Shown here: positions 37,819 to 52,800 of the stretch, piece after piece
Position numbering within the stretch: position 1 is the first letter of the stretch
Layout of the letters: each line of letters begins with the position of its first letter
Assembly: GCA_947561395.2 (NCBI GenBank)
Contig: OX387184.1
Span: 1,736,001-1,800,000 of the forward strand
Length of the DNA stretch: 64,000 nucleotides
Reading direction: 5' to 3'
DNA from: Buxus sempervirens
Taxonomy: Eukaryota > Streptophyta > Magnoliopsida > Buxales > Buxaceae
The notes under the pieces: generated by a model
What the model was told of the DNA's origin: nothing
Seen by the model: the letters and a program-made list of their open reading frames with translations, nothing else
The model's database searches: none
Made by a program: the position numbers and the translations under genes

Positions 37819-40800
37819 TCAGTGATGGACTCGCTTGAGGGATGACAAGAACCCCCTGGATGCTTTCTCCTCCTTCGGATGATCAACTCTTTCATCCCCA
37901 ACCTGTTCCAATATTTTAGTGAGAATGACAAGGAACTGATTCATCAGGCCAAAAAATGTCTTCTATGTTTTTATTACCTCCTTTGCCATCTGCTGCAATA
38001 TCTCTTTAATTTCTGAGAAGTTTGGTCTTAAAGTCGGGTCCTGCTGCCAGCATCTTTCGAGCAGCTCTGCGAGCTTTGGATGAGTGTGTTTTGGAATTTG
38101 AGGCCGCAGACCCTGAATACCAAAGCAATCCATATGCCACTAGTTTGCAAAGTAGAAGGTTCCATACATTTTATAACTGGTGATGCCATTGATGACAAAA
38201 ACATATACTTTGCCATTAGCTTGCAAAGTAGAAGGTCCTATAAATTTAATAACGGGTGATGTAATTGATGACAAAAACATATGCTGGTCCCTTGGGAAAA
38301 TCGCATCCATAATAGCCCTTGGGTAGCAGTCAAAAGTCTAGAAAGAACAAGGGTTTCAATGTTGTCGTTAAAAGTTCGGAATGGAAATACCTTCTGGACC
38401 ACACCAACTGCTGCTTGTAAAGGGGTTAGGTAGTCATAGGGAAGCTGCCATATTAAATATGATTAGTACAAAGGGAAAACTGGGGGGGATCGTGAATTAA
38501 TAAAGATTACAGGTGAACAGGGATAGATGTGAGGACTGCAGTTTAGTACAAGAAGAAGAAACTACCTTTCCAGTTAACAGCTCCCATAGTACAATTCCAA
38601 AACTGAAAACGTCAGCCTTGTGATCATAGGGCTTGTGTTCTATCACCTTCCATGCATAAAAATCATGATAAGAAAATGCCAGGAATAACCATTGCATTTA
38701 ATGGCAGAATGTAATATAGTGCAGGAATAATAAGATTCAAAACACCGTCAAAATCATGCGAGTGCCACAAGTACACGCAAAACCTTGAAGTGCAGTGAAA
38801 CTATCACCTAAGTCTACAGGAAATTCCAAATGCCAAAATAACAAAATATACAGACAATCGCTAACAAACATCTCCTAGAAACCATTATTTGAGATGTGCA
38901 AAGTACAAACCTCAGGAGCCATCCAACGATACGTTCCAGTTTCTGCAGTCATCACTCCAGATTGTGTTTGCACCCTGGCGACTCCAAAATCAGCAACCTT
39001 AACAACCTGTAGCCCATAGCTTAAACTGGTTGCAGATAAATTGAAACAGAAAACCAGAAGTCACCTAATCATATTGACGAAATAAATTTGGACTCCACAC
39101 GTGTTGGTAAAGTTCATCAACATGAAATGACAACAACAAAGGATCTGCATCATACAGCTGGGCTAAACAGACCAGATTCCAATAAAATCTTATTGAATCA
39201 TAATCCAGTTTATACTGTGCTAGACCTACATTTGATCAACTCCAATTGATCCTAACAAGAACTATTTGACTTGGAATTTGTTTAGGTTTCTTATTCAAAT
39301 CTGAATCCAAATCCAATTTTATCTGATTAAATGTTGTCTTATGCTTACTCATCAGAATAATTATCTTCCTACCTTCTATGCCCCCTCCTTTTTTTTCTTT
39401 TCCTTCTTTGTCAACAAATTTTACAACTTCCTAAGCTTTTCCAGCTTCTATTTCTTTGTCGAATGTTAAAATAAATTTTTTCCTTTAGTAGTCTTTTGGA
39501 TCTCATCACTCAAACACCAACTTTTGTTACAATCCATTTTGTGAATTCACAATCCTAGTAGATCACAAACTCATAACTCTTAATAAGAAAAAAGCTGATG
39601 TGGCCCCAATTTGATCCATTCTCGAGTCATTAGATATTCAATTCTCTTTTAAAAGAAAGTATTTGCTAATGGGATGTTCTAGGTTAGATATTCAATTCTC
39701 TTTTAAAGAAATTAATTGCGGATGTGAGAACATAGAACACTGAAAAATCAAGAAAGTCACTTATTCCTGTGTCGTATCTATGTCTAAGGCCTTGTTCACC
39801 ATGAATATAATCAATAGCCTCTCCTCTTCTTCAATTTGACCATTTTACTCCCGTCCTATAAATTTTCCCTTCCCATCAAGAATTTCTAGAATTATTCCAT
39901 CCATTTCTTTGACTATGTATTTTATGACAGCCTTCCATCTATTCTTCAACTTGACCATTTAAGTCCCCTCCTATAGATATCCTCTTACCATCTAGAATTT
40001 CTTGAGTTACTCCATTCATTTCTGTTCAATATTGTTTTTTAGTGGTTTTATTTTAATCCTACTTGAGATTAAGTAGCAAAGGTGTTCAAATTTTATTGTC
40101 ATAAGAATGTTTTTATTATCATTAACTTATGACTTATTCGTCAAACACCTACAACATCATCTTTCATGTCTTTATCCATTATTGTTCCGATACAATATTG
40201 ATTATTTCTTTTTACTATGTACCAAAAGCATTAAACTGACATTAATAAATTAACATTAGGGGAAAAAAATAACAGGCAGCAACCATTTCTATATTCTAGT
40301 CTAGGTACATAATGTTGTTATCATTAAGATGCAGCTATCACAAACGATGATAAATTCACCCCCACAGATATAAACAATTCAAGAGCTTAGTACAACTTCA
40401 ATGTATGGCATACAATAATGAATAAACAATCTGATTAACAATGGTGCAAGTAGTTACTTCGTTTTCATCCATAAGAAGATTTGCAGCCTTCAGGTCTCTG
40501 TGGATTATGTTATTTTGGTGCAAGTAGTTCATTCCCTTGGAAACATCAATTGCTACTTTGATTAATGATGGAAGTTTAAAGACACCCTTTTGCTTATGAA
40601 GAAAATCATATACACTTCCTCCAGACATGAATTCTGTAACAAATGAGCATAACTTAAAGTCCAATTGAAAGAAAAAAAAAATTAAATATGGAACCAGAAA
40701 AATCAAGTAATCCAAAGATTTACCTGTCACAATGCACAGGTTCGGAGGCCTGGTGCAAGCCCCTATAAATTGCACAACATTCTTATGCCGAATTTTTCTG

Positions 40801-43800
40801 AGAGAGCCAAGACGAGAGTTGTTAAAAGCAAATAAAGGGTGCAGCACTTCTCTACAGGTGCTATAAACCAACTCTAGATCACATACCAAGTTTCAGACCA
40901 AAAAAGTATTTTTCTAAATGGCATAAATGGATCACTCAAACTAACATTGTTTCTCTACGAAGTTAAGAAACGTTAAAAAATTGTACAGCTATTATAAACC
41001 TCACAAAACATAATACAACAATATTATTGGGGGCTTATATAGGTTAGGTACTTATGGCTGACACATAGGGTCCCATGTAGAGTGTATCAGCCAGTGATAT
41101 CATGAGAGACCAGGCCTCAGTCTTGTTTCTTGGTTAGCCTTTGAGGTTGATTGCATGTAGAGTGTATTAATTTTGTTTACCTTGTTTTTTCTTCTTTCTT
41201 TTCCTTTGTGCATATGTGGGTTCCCATCTCTTACGGGCCCATATTTTTCTGTAACTTTATCCTTTTCTTCTAATAACATGATAATTATTCATCCAAAAAA
41301 AAAAAATAGGGTCCCATGTCAAATGTATGGATTAGATTGGTCAGATCATCCGCATGGCAAAAATGGTCCTTTCACAACATCAAACTGAAGCTTTGGTGAC
41401 ATAACAGACCTTTTGTGCATACATACATACATACATATATATATATATATTGCATAAAAATAACTTAATTAAATTCAACACATTTCAGAACTCAAGGTAA
41501 GAGTGTTTGCTTGTAAAAAACTGCTCCAAAGCAAGTTTTTATAAATATATTATCAACAAAATAATAACCACCAGATGTATGACACATCCAGATACAGATA
41601 GAAAGTAGGTGAAATCAGATTTTCAACATAGAAATCCAGTTAAATATATTATATATTTATTAATGGTAACGAAGTTGTTAGGTCTAGTGATTGATGTTTC
41701 AGATGTGTGACACATCCCCATACATAGAAAAGTTTTCACCTTGATTCTAATAGTATGGAGTATGAATTTTAGAATCTGACATAAATAGAGTATCGAGTTT
41801 GACGAATTCGAGAAGTTAGCATTCAAAGGCAGCAGGATTGGATAATTAATAGAAAAATAACTTAATTAGAATATACGTTGGATAAAACAATAAATAACAA
41901 TGTCATATAGATGTAGAAATAAGAATTTAATAAGCAGGAAAATGCCATGTTATTCCCTTAGAAGACTTCTATTAAAAAATAGTCCATATTCAGCATTGAA
42001 TAGTAATATTTACGTGATTATAATGAAAAGGAAATCAAGCAGTGTTGTACCGGAATATGTCGTGTTACATGCCGTATGAATACACAACTAATTTAACAGT
42101 GTCCATGCAACAAAAATGGAAATGATCAGAAAGTATTTCCCAGTAAATTGGTTTTCCCAAGGCATGGCACCTCTGGAAAGATAGTGGACCTGGTAATAAA
42201 TCAACACCACTAGTGGAAGGTTTAGAGAAGCTCTACTCAAAACTTATAAATACTTAGTTGAACTTTATATATTGTTTCATTAGGGAAACTTTTCTCGTTT
42301 ATCAATCTCTTCAAAACACAAAAAATTTGCAAAATCTTAAAGAACTTTTATAATTGATGTAGAACATCTAGACATGAAGAAGAGGAACAAAGCTTGACGA
42401 CTTGGAGTGCTGTTGCTGTTTTTGTTAAGTCTCTTAGAAGTCATTAGAGTTCTTATTTAAGTAGGGGTTAGTTTGGTAATTTCTTATTGCTTCTTAAGTT
42501 AATAAGTATTTGATTTATATTAGGAGTCTTTAAGAGGTTTTAGAGTCAGATTTTAACTCTAAGTTGTTTACTATGAGTAGGAGTCCTAATTTTAATAGGT
42601 TTCTATTTTACTTTTGGGTCTTCAGAGGTCTATAAATAAGGGGTAAAGGTTGTACACGAATTTTAGATATTAATTTTAAAAGAACTAAAGAGTTTCTCTC
42701 TCATCTTCCTTGTGGATTCAAGGTTATTTGCTGGTGGATTCCAGTTTTCTAGGATTAACGGAGATTAATCCTTGTTTTCGTAACTTTCACTGCGTCAATA
42801 ATCATTCATAAATCATTATGTTCCTTTTCTCCAACTTGTTTAATTTAAAAAAAGTGAGAGAATCTCAAAGTAGAAAATCAGTGAACTCCTTCAAGGACAC
42901 TAATTTTAAGAAACAATCATGGATAATGAAAAGGAAAAAAAGGTAAACAAAGATAAAATAAAAGATCTATTTTCCTTCATAATTACAAATATATATTTCA
43001 GCAAACCTCATAATATAGACCTCCTGAGCAAATTCTTTCTGCATATCAGCATCTACACGCTCAGGTTTAAGGACTTTGATAGCTACTTCCTGGCTACAAT
43101 AAGTACCTTTGTACCTGTTTCAGTTAAAGATACAATTAATTTAGCTAGCATACAACTCGAATGTATATAAAAAATAATGACACTTACAGATCCCCGTATG
43201 AACCAGATGCAACTTTATTTTCAAATTTCAACATTCTAGTATCAATTTCCCAAACATCAGTCCCATCAGTTGGAATTTTTACGTGATCAGGAATTGGTTC
43301 AATAAGAGATTGCCCACACTCGCCAAAGTGAGACGATGAATGATGTGTCGATCCTGATTGATTCTGCAATGTAAATGCACTGCTTATTATGTAGGATAAT
43401 GATATTATGAAAAAAAAAAGACAAATAATTCAAGTTCAACCATAGAAACCAAAATTTGCCATGCCAGCTTTGACACTGTTTCAACGAGGATTTGTTGTGC
43501 TGTTTTGCCAGAATTTCATTAGCACATCACTCTTGGCACAGCATTTTTGGGACACTGGACTGAGAAAATTCCGAAAAATCTAAAAATAAAAAATAGAAGA
43601 AATAAATAGTATTAAAAAATGATAAAATATCAAATATTTTATTTTAATATATAAATATAAATATAAATATATATATATAGATAATATTTCTATTTCTTTA
43701 TTTAGCTTTACTTGTTTTCCTTCGTTTAGAAGCATTCCAATTTTTGAAAAGTACTAAAGGAATTAAAAATAATTGAAAAATTATATGTTCAAATGTACAA

Positions 43801-46800
43801 AAAAATTAAAAAGATTGAGAAAAAATAAAACGTAAGAGGCCCAACCAGTATTTCGCCACGCCTGGACCCCCCATTCTTTCTCTCTCTCTCTCCCTTCCTC
43901 CCCCCCCGTCTCTCTCGGCCGATTAGAAAACAAGAGAGAAGGGAGACGGGGTAGCTACCGCACCAACCCATTCCCATCCCTCATGTTTCTGATTGTCTTT
44001 TTGGAGATAAAGGAGGCACCACCAATTAGATATGACCCCTTTGTGCCCTCTCTCTCTCTCTCTCAGCTCTCTCATTCCTTTCTTCTCTCTTTTTTTTTTT
44101 TTGTTGATATTTTTAAGAATTTTTCAGCGCATGCAGTGTGTGCCATGAAGAATCTGCTTGTTTCAACAAGAAAATCAGATGAACTTCGACCACCACAGCT
44201 CGGTATGTCACCCATTTGGACTGCAAGTAGGGTGCCTTTAATAACCTCTTGCAATCCTTGGGATTCTGTTCCGCTTTCAACCAAAATGGGTGAAATTTTG
44301 CTAACACAGAATTCATTGATCAAAACTATCACTCAATACCAAATAAACAAAGAGAGAAATATTATTAGGTGATCAAAATCATGTCTAAAGATTTTGGGAC
44401 CTGGGGGCATATGCCCCACCCGGGGGTGCCCCCGCGTGCCCCATGACATCCAGGGTCAAAAGTAACACGATTAAGTATAGATAAGGAGACTTTTGCAAGA
44501 GTGGAGGTGGTCTCAAGGTAAAGAGAATTATTCTCAAGCATGCTAATTTAAAGTTCAAAACCAGGTTTGTATGGGCTGATAAGTATAGTCAAGAACCAAA
44601 ATGCTGATGAGTACAGTCAAGAACCAAACGCCTTAACTGGATTGAGTGAACATCAAGTAATGCCAGTAAACGTTAAAGTTAAAGAAGTAATGCCAGCCCT
44701 GAAAATCAAAGTAGAGATGAGCATTGGACAATCAAAACAATCAACTTAAAAGCCTACATTGTGTACTTCCATTAAAACTCTAATTATTGCCTTGCTTATA
44801 TATGTATGCACTTAATCGTGAGATCATTATTGTTTATTCGAGATAAAACAATAAGAAACAGCAAAGAAGACATTGAACCACAGAGACATAACCAATCAAC
44901 TATGCTTCTTCCAATGAATGAGCAAAGTCCAATTATAACCCAAAAACGGAAAACATTTAAATGGATGTCCTCAGAAAACATCAATTATAAAGACGAGCAT
45001 TGGCATGAATAAATACTAGAATCTTATACAGAGGGTTGTAAGAATACTGCTAAATACTAGAATCTTATATTGAGGAATGTAAAAAAAGCAGTATTGTGCG
45101 GCATAAAATGAAACGATCAGCAACTCCATGTTCGATTAACACAAATTTGTCACTGAAACCCATAATCATGCAAAAAATCTACCTCAATCTTTAAAATTTC
45201 CTTTTCCAGTGATTTCCTAAGCCGCTGGGTTTCCTAAAAATTTCAAAGCCACAAGTTAGTCACTCAATTTACAGTGAACTGAAGGGGACAAAATAAGAGT
45301 TCTAAGTTCAGCAGTGACACTTTAACATATGACCATTAAGAAAAATTAAAAGTTGGACTCATATATTTAATTAGTATGGCCTTTTAGCTACATACATCAC
45401 TATAATCATCATGTCAAGCAAACTGTGTGATTAAATGAATTCGGAAAAAGAGCATACAAGGAGCACAACAATAGAACAACTCAACAGAAATGAATAGTAT
45501 TTTTACAAACTAATATAAATCATACTCAGCAATTTAAATTGCTTCCATCATGAACTTGGATGACAAACTACCATGGAAACAAGCATGAAACCTTGAAGAA
45601 ACAATTCTTGTAGTAAGCAATAGTTATTTGATATAATCAAATAATTACGATGACCAATTCAAGGAGTTTATATGCATCTACATTTATATGTATCTACAAG
45701 ATACCTAACATGTATCTAAAATCTAATCACACTCTAAAAGATATTAACCGAATACTGTGACCCTAATATATAATCCAAGATTATGATGAGATCCACCATT
45801 AACTAAATGTCGTGTATCTTATTCACACTATAAAAAGGATATAACATCTTCAATGCATCCCCTCAAACTGATCATCATCAAAAGCCAGTTCCCATCAAAG
45901 TGGGGGTCAGCAACACGAATCCTGTCTTTCCATCCGGATCTCTCAAAATTCATATCTTCGTTAATTTATGTTTTTGGGCGTCTTGTTTTATTGACCCCAT
46001 CCATATCTTTTTAGGTCTTCCTCTTGATCTTTTAGGCCCTTTAATATGCATTCTTTCATACCTTCTAATAGGTGCATCACTAGGTCTCCACTTTACATAT
46101 CCAAACCACCTTAACACACTCTCTTCCATTTTATCCCTAATGCATGCTATGCCTAACCACTTTGTAATGTCTTCATTTCTTATTTTGTCTTTCTTAGTTT
46201 TGCCACAAGTCCATCTTAGCATCCTCATCTCAATAACACTTATCTTCTGAAAATGTTCTTTACAGCCCAACATCCTGTATCATACAACGTATCTAGTCTA
46301 ATTGCTGTCCTATAAAACTTAACCTTTACTTTAAGTGGAACACGCTTATCACACATTATCCTAGGAACACCCCTTCACTTAAGCCAACCAGCTCATATCC
46401 CGTGTGCTATGTCTTTATCAATTTCTCCATCATTTTGTACCACTAATACAAGATATTTTCTTTTTATCGGTTAAAGAGATGTCTTGATTATCAATTCTAA
46501 TGGTTTCATTAGTTACATTGTTATTTGTATTAAAAGGGCATTTCATAAATTCAATCTTCGCATGGCTTATTTTAACTCCGCCGATGTTTGCTTTTAATGC
46601 TATATATTTTATGTGCTGCCAATCCCAAGCCTGAATAAAGAGGAGGAAGGTTGCGTCAAGTTGGCAGCCGGTGTAAAACTTTGCTAAATCCAAATATGAC
46701 ATGAATCCTGAAACTGATGCATATTGAATTTCTAGAAATAACTGCTGATGAATGGTATCTTGGCGCAGCAGATACAAATCTTAAAACATAAGAAACATAG

Positions 46801-49800
46801 ATTTGACTTGGCAAATCACCTTTAACTAGTGCGTTCAAGAGTACAAGATCGTATGTTAAATCGTCAATCATGATAGTTGACACTTCTACAGTTCACAGCT
46901 GAATGCATTTGACACCACAGCAACGATTCTATATCTATTTGTCCATTAAAGCCAGTGAAGAACTTGTGCATGATGCAAGTTTACTCATGCTCTTCATATC
47001 AAAAGAACCAAGAGGTCAATCAAGTTCTGCTCTCCATAACACTAACATGTCATGTTTTGAGCTGGGTTAAGGACATTGTTCACTTTCTTTAAATTTCTAA
47101 CATGCATCCATTCTAGTGTTGATATAAATATTTTAGCCACTTTTACCATAAATAACTTAATTTCTACATATAATCCCAAAATTCACAAGCAAAACATATT
47201 CATTGAAAATGTGAATGCAAAAATGGCATAATGAATAAAGGAAGCCACTATTATTAAAATTAATCAATAAAGAACATATATCAGGAGACATGTTGATACA
47301 ATCAACAGATAGATGCTTAAGCTCTTTCTCATAGATTAAAAATCTATTCTAATCTCAAAATTAAACAGAGAAAAAGATCAGGAAATACCTCATATGGCCA
47401 GCCCTCAACAACAAAGACATCCAAGGAGTAACCATCTGTGGTGGAAAAAGCATGTGCTTCTTGGATGTTCAGCCCAATCTCAGCAAGCGAGGAAGTCAAC
47501 TGGAAATTTAGCATAAATAAGTAGTACAGTCATAATTTTTATGATGGGTCCAGTAGACACATATATAACTGCATTTGAATTGTACGCGCTCTTAAGTCCA
47601 AATTCAAATACCATGGATCAAATAGATGGTTGATTTTTATTATATCCACATCTACAAAATGAAATATGCCATTGGTAACTCAAGGGCACCTTTAGACGTT
47701 GTTTATCTAAATGATGACTTTTCAAGCTTAAACCTTTTATAACCAACAAAAAGGAAGATGAAAAAAATTGACGTTGAAAACTAATATTCTAATAATTGGA
47801 CATCCACATGGATACTTTTAGTTGCACTTTCCAAGGTTATCCCCTCCTTTTAGAAGGAAAAAACATAGATATATATTAAAATTTGGGCTATTGCTCATTG
47901 GTTTCCAATAAACCATTCTGTAAATTGGAATAGAGAAATCATTAAAACCGAGTGTTCAATGATTTAAAAACTAAGTTGCAGATAGGTACACGCAGAAATT
48001 GTCTCTCTGTGTGTGCATTTGACTTGATGACATGTATCTGCATTCAAGCGCATGCTAGAGGAAGACCCAGAGAGAGACAATTGTTTCCTGATCTAAAATT
48101 GCTCATGACTTGTGAAATTCAAACTTGTAAACCAAAACTACAGTAACGAAATCAGTCTTCCAACGTTACAATACCCAGAAATCCAGATTGATTGTAACTT
48201 TGGCTTTGGTTTAACATGTTGGAATGTAGAGCACATATCACTTTGTATCAGCCTGTACAAACTGGTAATAAATAGCTCGTTTTTGGGGTTTTAATCCTTG
48301 CTCTTAAATCTCCAAATCAATTCATTATCAAATCAATAGATCGTTTTCACTAGTTTTCATTTTCTTTAATATTAATATTTTTATTTTGGCATTTATTTCG
48401 TAGATCTCTACTCTTATGCTGCTGAATTGAAGCACTTCAGCATATCAAAAGTTTTTGGGGTTTTAAGGGAAAATCTTTGTTTCTTTTCAACTTCCTTAAG
48501 GCTCCATTTTGGTAGAGGCGCATTTTCAATCAGCACCCCACAACATTTAATAAATTATATCATATATTTTTTAGGATTTTTTTTTTTTTAAATTTTTGGA
48601 CCCGTCATCAGCTGTGACTGGATCACCTGGTTTGTGCCTTTTGTAACTTATCCAGACCATTAAGTACCAGTGACATCTGGTCCAGCAAAAGGTCCCAAGG
48701 TATTAAAACATGACTATGGGTGCATCTAAAAGGGTCATTAGGTTTCAATTTCTATCAGAAATATCACTAATTATTGTGTACATTAGTTACCATTCCAGGT
48801 AAAGTATCACCAAATTAAATGCCTAAAGTGTTAAAAATATCATAAAAATAGGTACACAGATATTTGAAATCACATGCTCCGCTGAGGTTAACAATGATAG
48901 TACAGCTATATAGAATGGCTAGATATCCATCACTATACAGGAGATTGTATATATTCTAAAAATGTAAATGGAAACCAAAAAAGGTGCATTGGAAGGAGAA
49001 TATAGACACAGGATTCCCTCTAATAATTTTATGGAACAATTATTTCTCTAACATTTAAAAGATTGCAGAACCCAAGCAGTTACCTGACTCAGAAGTTTTG
49101 GTTTGTCTTCTGTTGAAAAGGTGATTTCATGCATGGGCCTACATGAAAGCCAGTGGTAGAGAAACATTTATTTCAAAATACAGAATAAAGATACAGTACT
49201 TAACAAAAGAAACTTCCAGCAATAAAAAAAGATTACATGCTCAATTCTGGCTAACATTGAAGATTAGATAATTTATTTGACAGCCTAGGGAAATCTGTAA
49301 CTCATTTACAAGAGAAAAAGGCAGAATAAAGCTATATGAGCATCAAGTGCCACACAAACCAATTGCCAAATGCTTCAGCTGAAACAAACCAGGTTATGGA
49401 ATATTTCAGCAAATATGACAGGTTATCAGTGAAAGCATCAGTAATGATTTCATCATCTGCTCCTGCAGAACTCAAATATTTGGCGAATACATTCTGGTGT
49501 GCCAGCTTTTTTTGTTCTTTCAGAAAAATATATATGATTACAAATATTACATTACTCATGAAAGTCTAAAAATTTTTAAGGTCATAAATCTGTTCATTCT
49601 TGATATTTTTATAGCACTGAAGCATTGGACTTCTAGAAAACAATTCACAGTTAACATGGCCTCAAGTAATGGTTTTGTGAAATGATCCATTGATATCGTA
49701 ATTCCAAAATCGATGATTTTCATATACCATTTTGTTCACTATAATGCCCTTTTAGCACTTGTATATGTAAAAGAATAACAACCAAAACTAAATTCTTGAA

Positions 49801-52800
49801 TGGCCAGTTCAGTTGTTCAATGTCATTAGTGAGACCAACTAATAATGAATCTGTTTTGTAATTAAAAGAAGACTGGAAAAATCCTAGTATATATTATATT
49901 ATATACCTAAGCTAAAAGTATTATATTTCTGAAGTCAACCAAGAACCATAAATACAAGAAAACCATCATTATTTTTTTTTACGGATTCTATTAGAGGACA
50001 AAGTACAACAGAAAGGGTACAAAGGAGCCACAAGGTTGGTTGATATGACTGGATTGAGGGACTCATGCTTAGCCAATCAACATGGTTGTTAACAAAAGAA
50101 AAGCAATTTGAATAAGGAAAAAAGAGATATTCAACGAGAAAACCAGAGATTTAACAGCACAATCCTTGTAAGCAGACCTCATAGAACATCTCTAAGACGT
50201 GGATGACCAAGAGATGGCAGTTACTGACTCTCCCTGCACCACTGGAGTAAAACAGAAAAAAAAAAAAAAAAGGAACACAAAAAAAACAAAACAAAAAGGG
50301 AGGAAGAAAAAAGATACAGGCAAAGAGTTGTGCTCCCCATAACACCAGTTAGAGAGAATTTATCTCAACTGTAGTAGCATTTGCTGTTGATATAAGCCAA
50401 AAAGGCAAAAGTACAGTTATCATCATTATATTGAAGACACTACAAGTCCTGATATCCTATGGTTTTTCCAAGTGAGCAATTAAGACCATAAATAATGCAT
50501 AAGAGTCCAGCAAAATGGACACAAAGCTCTAAATATTCCTGTCAGAGACTTTAAGCTATTTTATGGAAAAAATCATGATCATGAAGTAAAGGATCAGAAG
50601 GATTTACCGGCCAGAGTATGGATTCACATTCACAGCACTGTCTCCATCTTCCACATGTGATTTGTTTGCTTCAAGTGCAAGGGCATCAAGATTAGGTGGT
50701 GAACCAAAGGCAGGCGGTGGATGAATGCTGAGATATTGACAAGGAAAACAGAGACCAAGATAATTTGTGAATGTTGAAGCTAATATGTAAAGAAATAGAA
50801 ATAAAAAAGACAGCAAAGTTTTACTAAACTGCATGAAGATAGAAAATTTTAAGGGCAGACAAAATTTGCAGTACAAAAAAACAAAGAAGCCGCTCGAAAA
50901 AAGTCCAAGAATATCACACCTCTGTCTGCTGGGGTAATCAGAAGAACTTTGGGAAGCTTTCTTCCTTTGCGAGTTTGAATAAATAGAATTAACTGAATTT
51001 ACATCAGATACAGGATGAACCTGCATGAGAAATAGATTGGAAACTCTTGACAATATATTGAACTTCCAGACCAAAAATACGTGACTATGACGAATTTCCA
51101 GAAAGAAAAGTCTCTTCTTAGTTAAAAAAAATTTTAATTAATTAATTAATTAAGGGATGTGATATACACAAAACAGAATGCCTTAACCCAACTGTTATGC
51201 GCAGCAACGTGAATCTTGTTCAATTATCTCAATCTGTCTAACACCATAAATGGGTTAAAAATTCATGTCAAATGAGATTTATCAAGAGTTATATACCGGA
51301 TGTTAAACTGTTGCAATCCTCCCATTTTATCTGGATTTGGGACCATCATTGCACAAAACACATAGCAATAGAGAATAACATTGGGCAAGTTGAAGAAAGT
51401 GAGGAAATGATGTGTAAAAGGCAACAAACAAGGCCGACTGTGCAACAGATATCATCATCCAACAACAGATATAAAATGGAAACATCAAACTTAAAAAGAA
51501 AAAGGACTACAGGACAAAACAAACAGCAATTTCCAAGAATACATTAATGCTCAAGGTTGGCTTATTGCATGAAACATGCCTACTATATTTTTTTTCTCTG
51601 CAAAAATGTTTACCCCATTCCACTTGTTAATCTTATAGTTCCAAAAGACTTATAAAGGGCACCCTAACCACCTACTTGTGGTCCATGGCAATAAACAACC
51701 CAAAAAAATAGCTCAAAAAGATGCTGCCCCTCCTCAGAAATCACAAATTGGACTTCCTTTCTGCGGGATAATAATTCTTTTGCTAACACATGACTAATGG
51801 TTATTATAAACATTAAAAATAATGTTAATGCAGAACCTGCTTGAGTGTCAAAGTTAAGCTTGTGAGATCATCATAATCCAATCCAGCATAATGTTTTTCG
51901 CTAGATATCACCAAGGTCTTTTTTTATTTTCTGAAAATTAAATTTTCTCAGTTTATTTGCTTGATGTTCTCATTAATTGGAATTGATCACTTCATGCAAA
52001 TGAACCGAGTTCACAATTTCATTTCATCAAACTTCAGTTCCAGCCTCATCTTGGATAAAGAAGACCATAACTCTAAATAATTGATTATATAGTCTATGTG
52101 GATTAGCAGGACTGCCAAATAAAACTCCTGAGGCTTTCAGGTTGGAAAAAAAATCCTATGACCGCCAAAATGTGAGTGTGTGCATGTATGCATTCACATA
52201 TATTAAAGAATGAAATAAGAATATCGAGAAATCAAATTTAAAAAGTAGATGAGATAACAATTTTTTTCTTCAGATATGAGAATTGTGCAGAGTTGCATTT
52301 ATTTGTTACTAATGGAAATGTGTGATAAATTTATACGTATCAAGCTTGTGGATTACAAACAACTAGCTTAATTCTATAGAGCATTCCATATGAACTTGAA
52401 GAAAGTGCAAAAAGCAAGAGTCAAATGCAGAAAATAGGATTTAGTAACAGAAATTTTTGCCTGAGGATCTAGTAAATCAAAATTATTTACCTGCACAAGG
52501 CGGACTTCAAATGCAGGTCTATTAACAGGGTTACGTGCCAAATGCAGCAATCTCTTGTGTGTGAGAACATCTTCTGCCCTCTCCACATTTACATCCAGTG
52601 CATACCTAAAATGTCACAAATGGAATGACACAACACTATTATTATCCAAAAGGTTTAGACAGAAAATAAGGAAATGACAGGAAAGCATCAAGCAATTTCA
52701 AAATATTGATAATCCAACAAAAGCAACGATTCTAACCAAAAATGAAACAAGGAAGCAATGAGACGCCTGCTTGGATTTGCAACAAGAATCCTAATTTACC

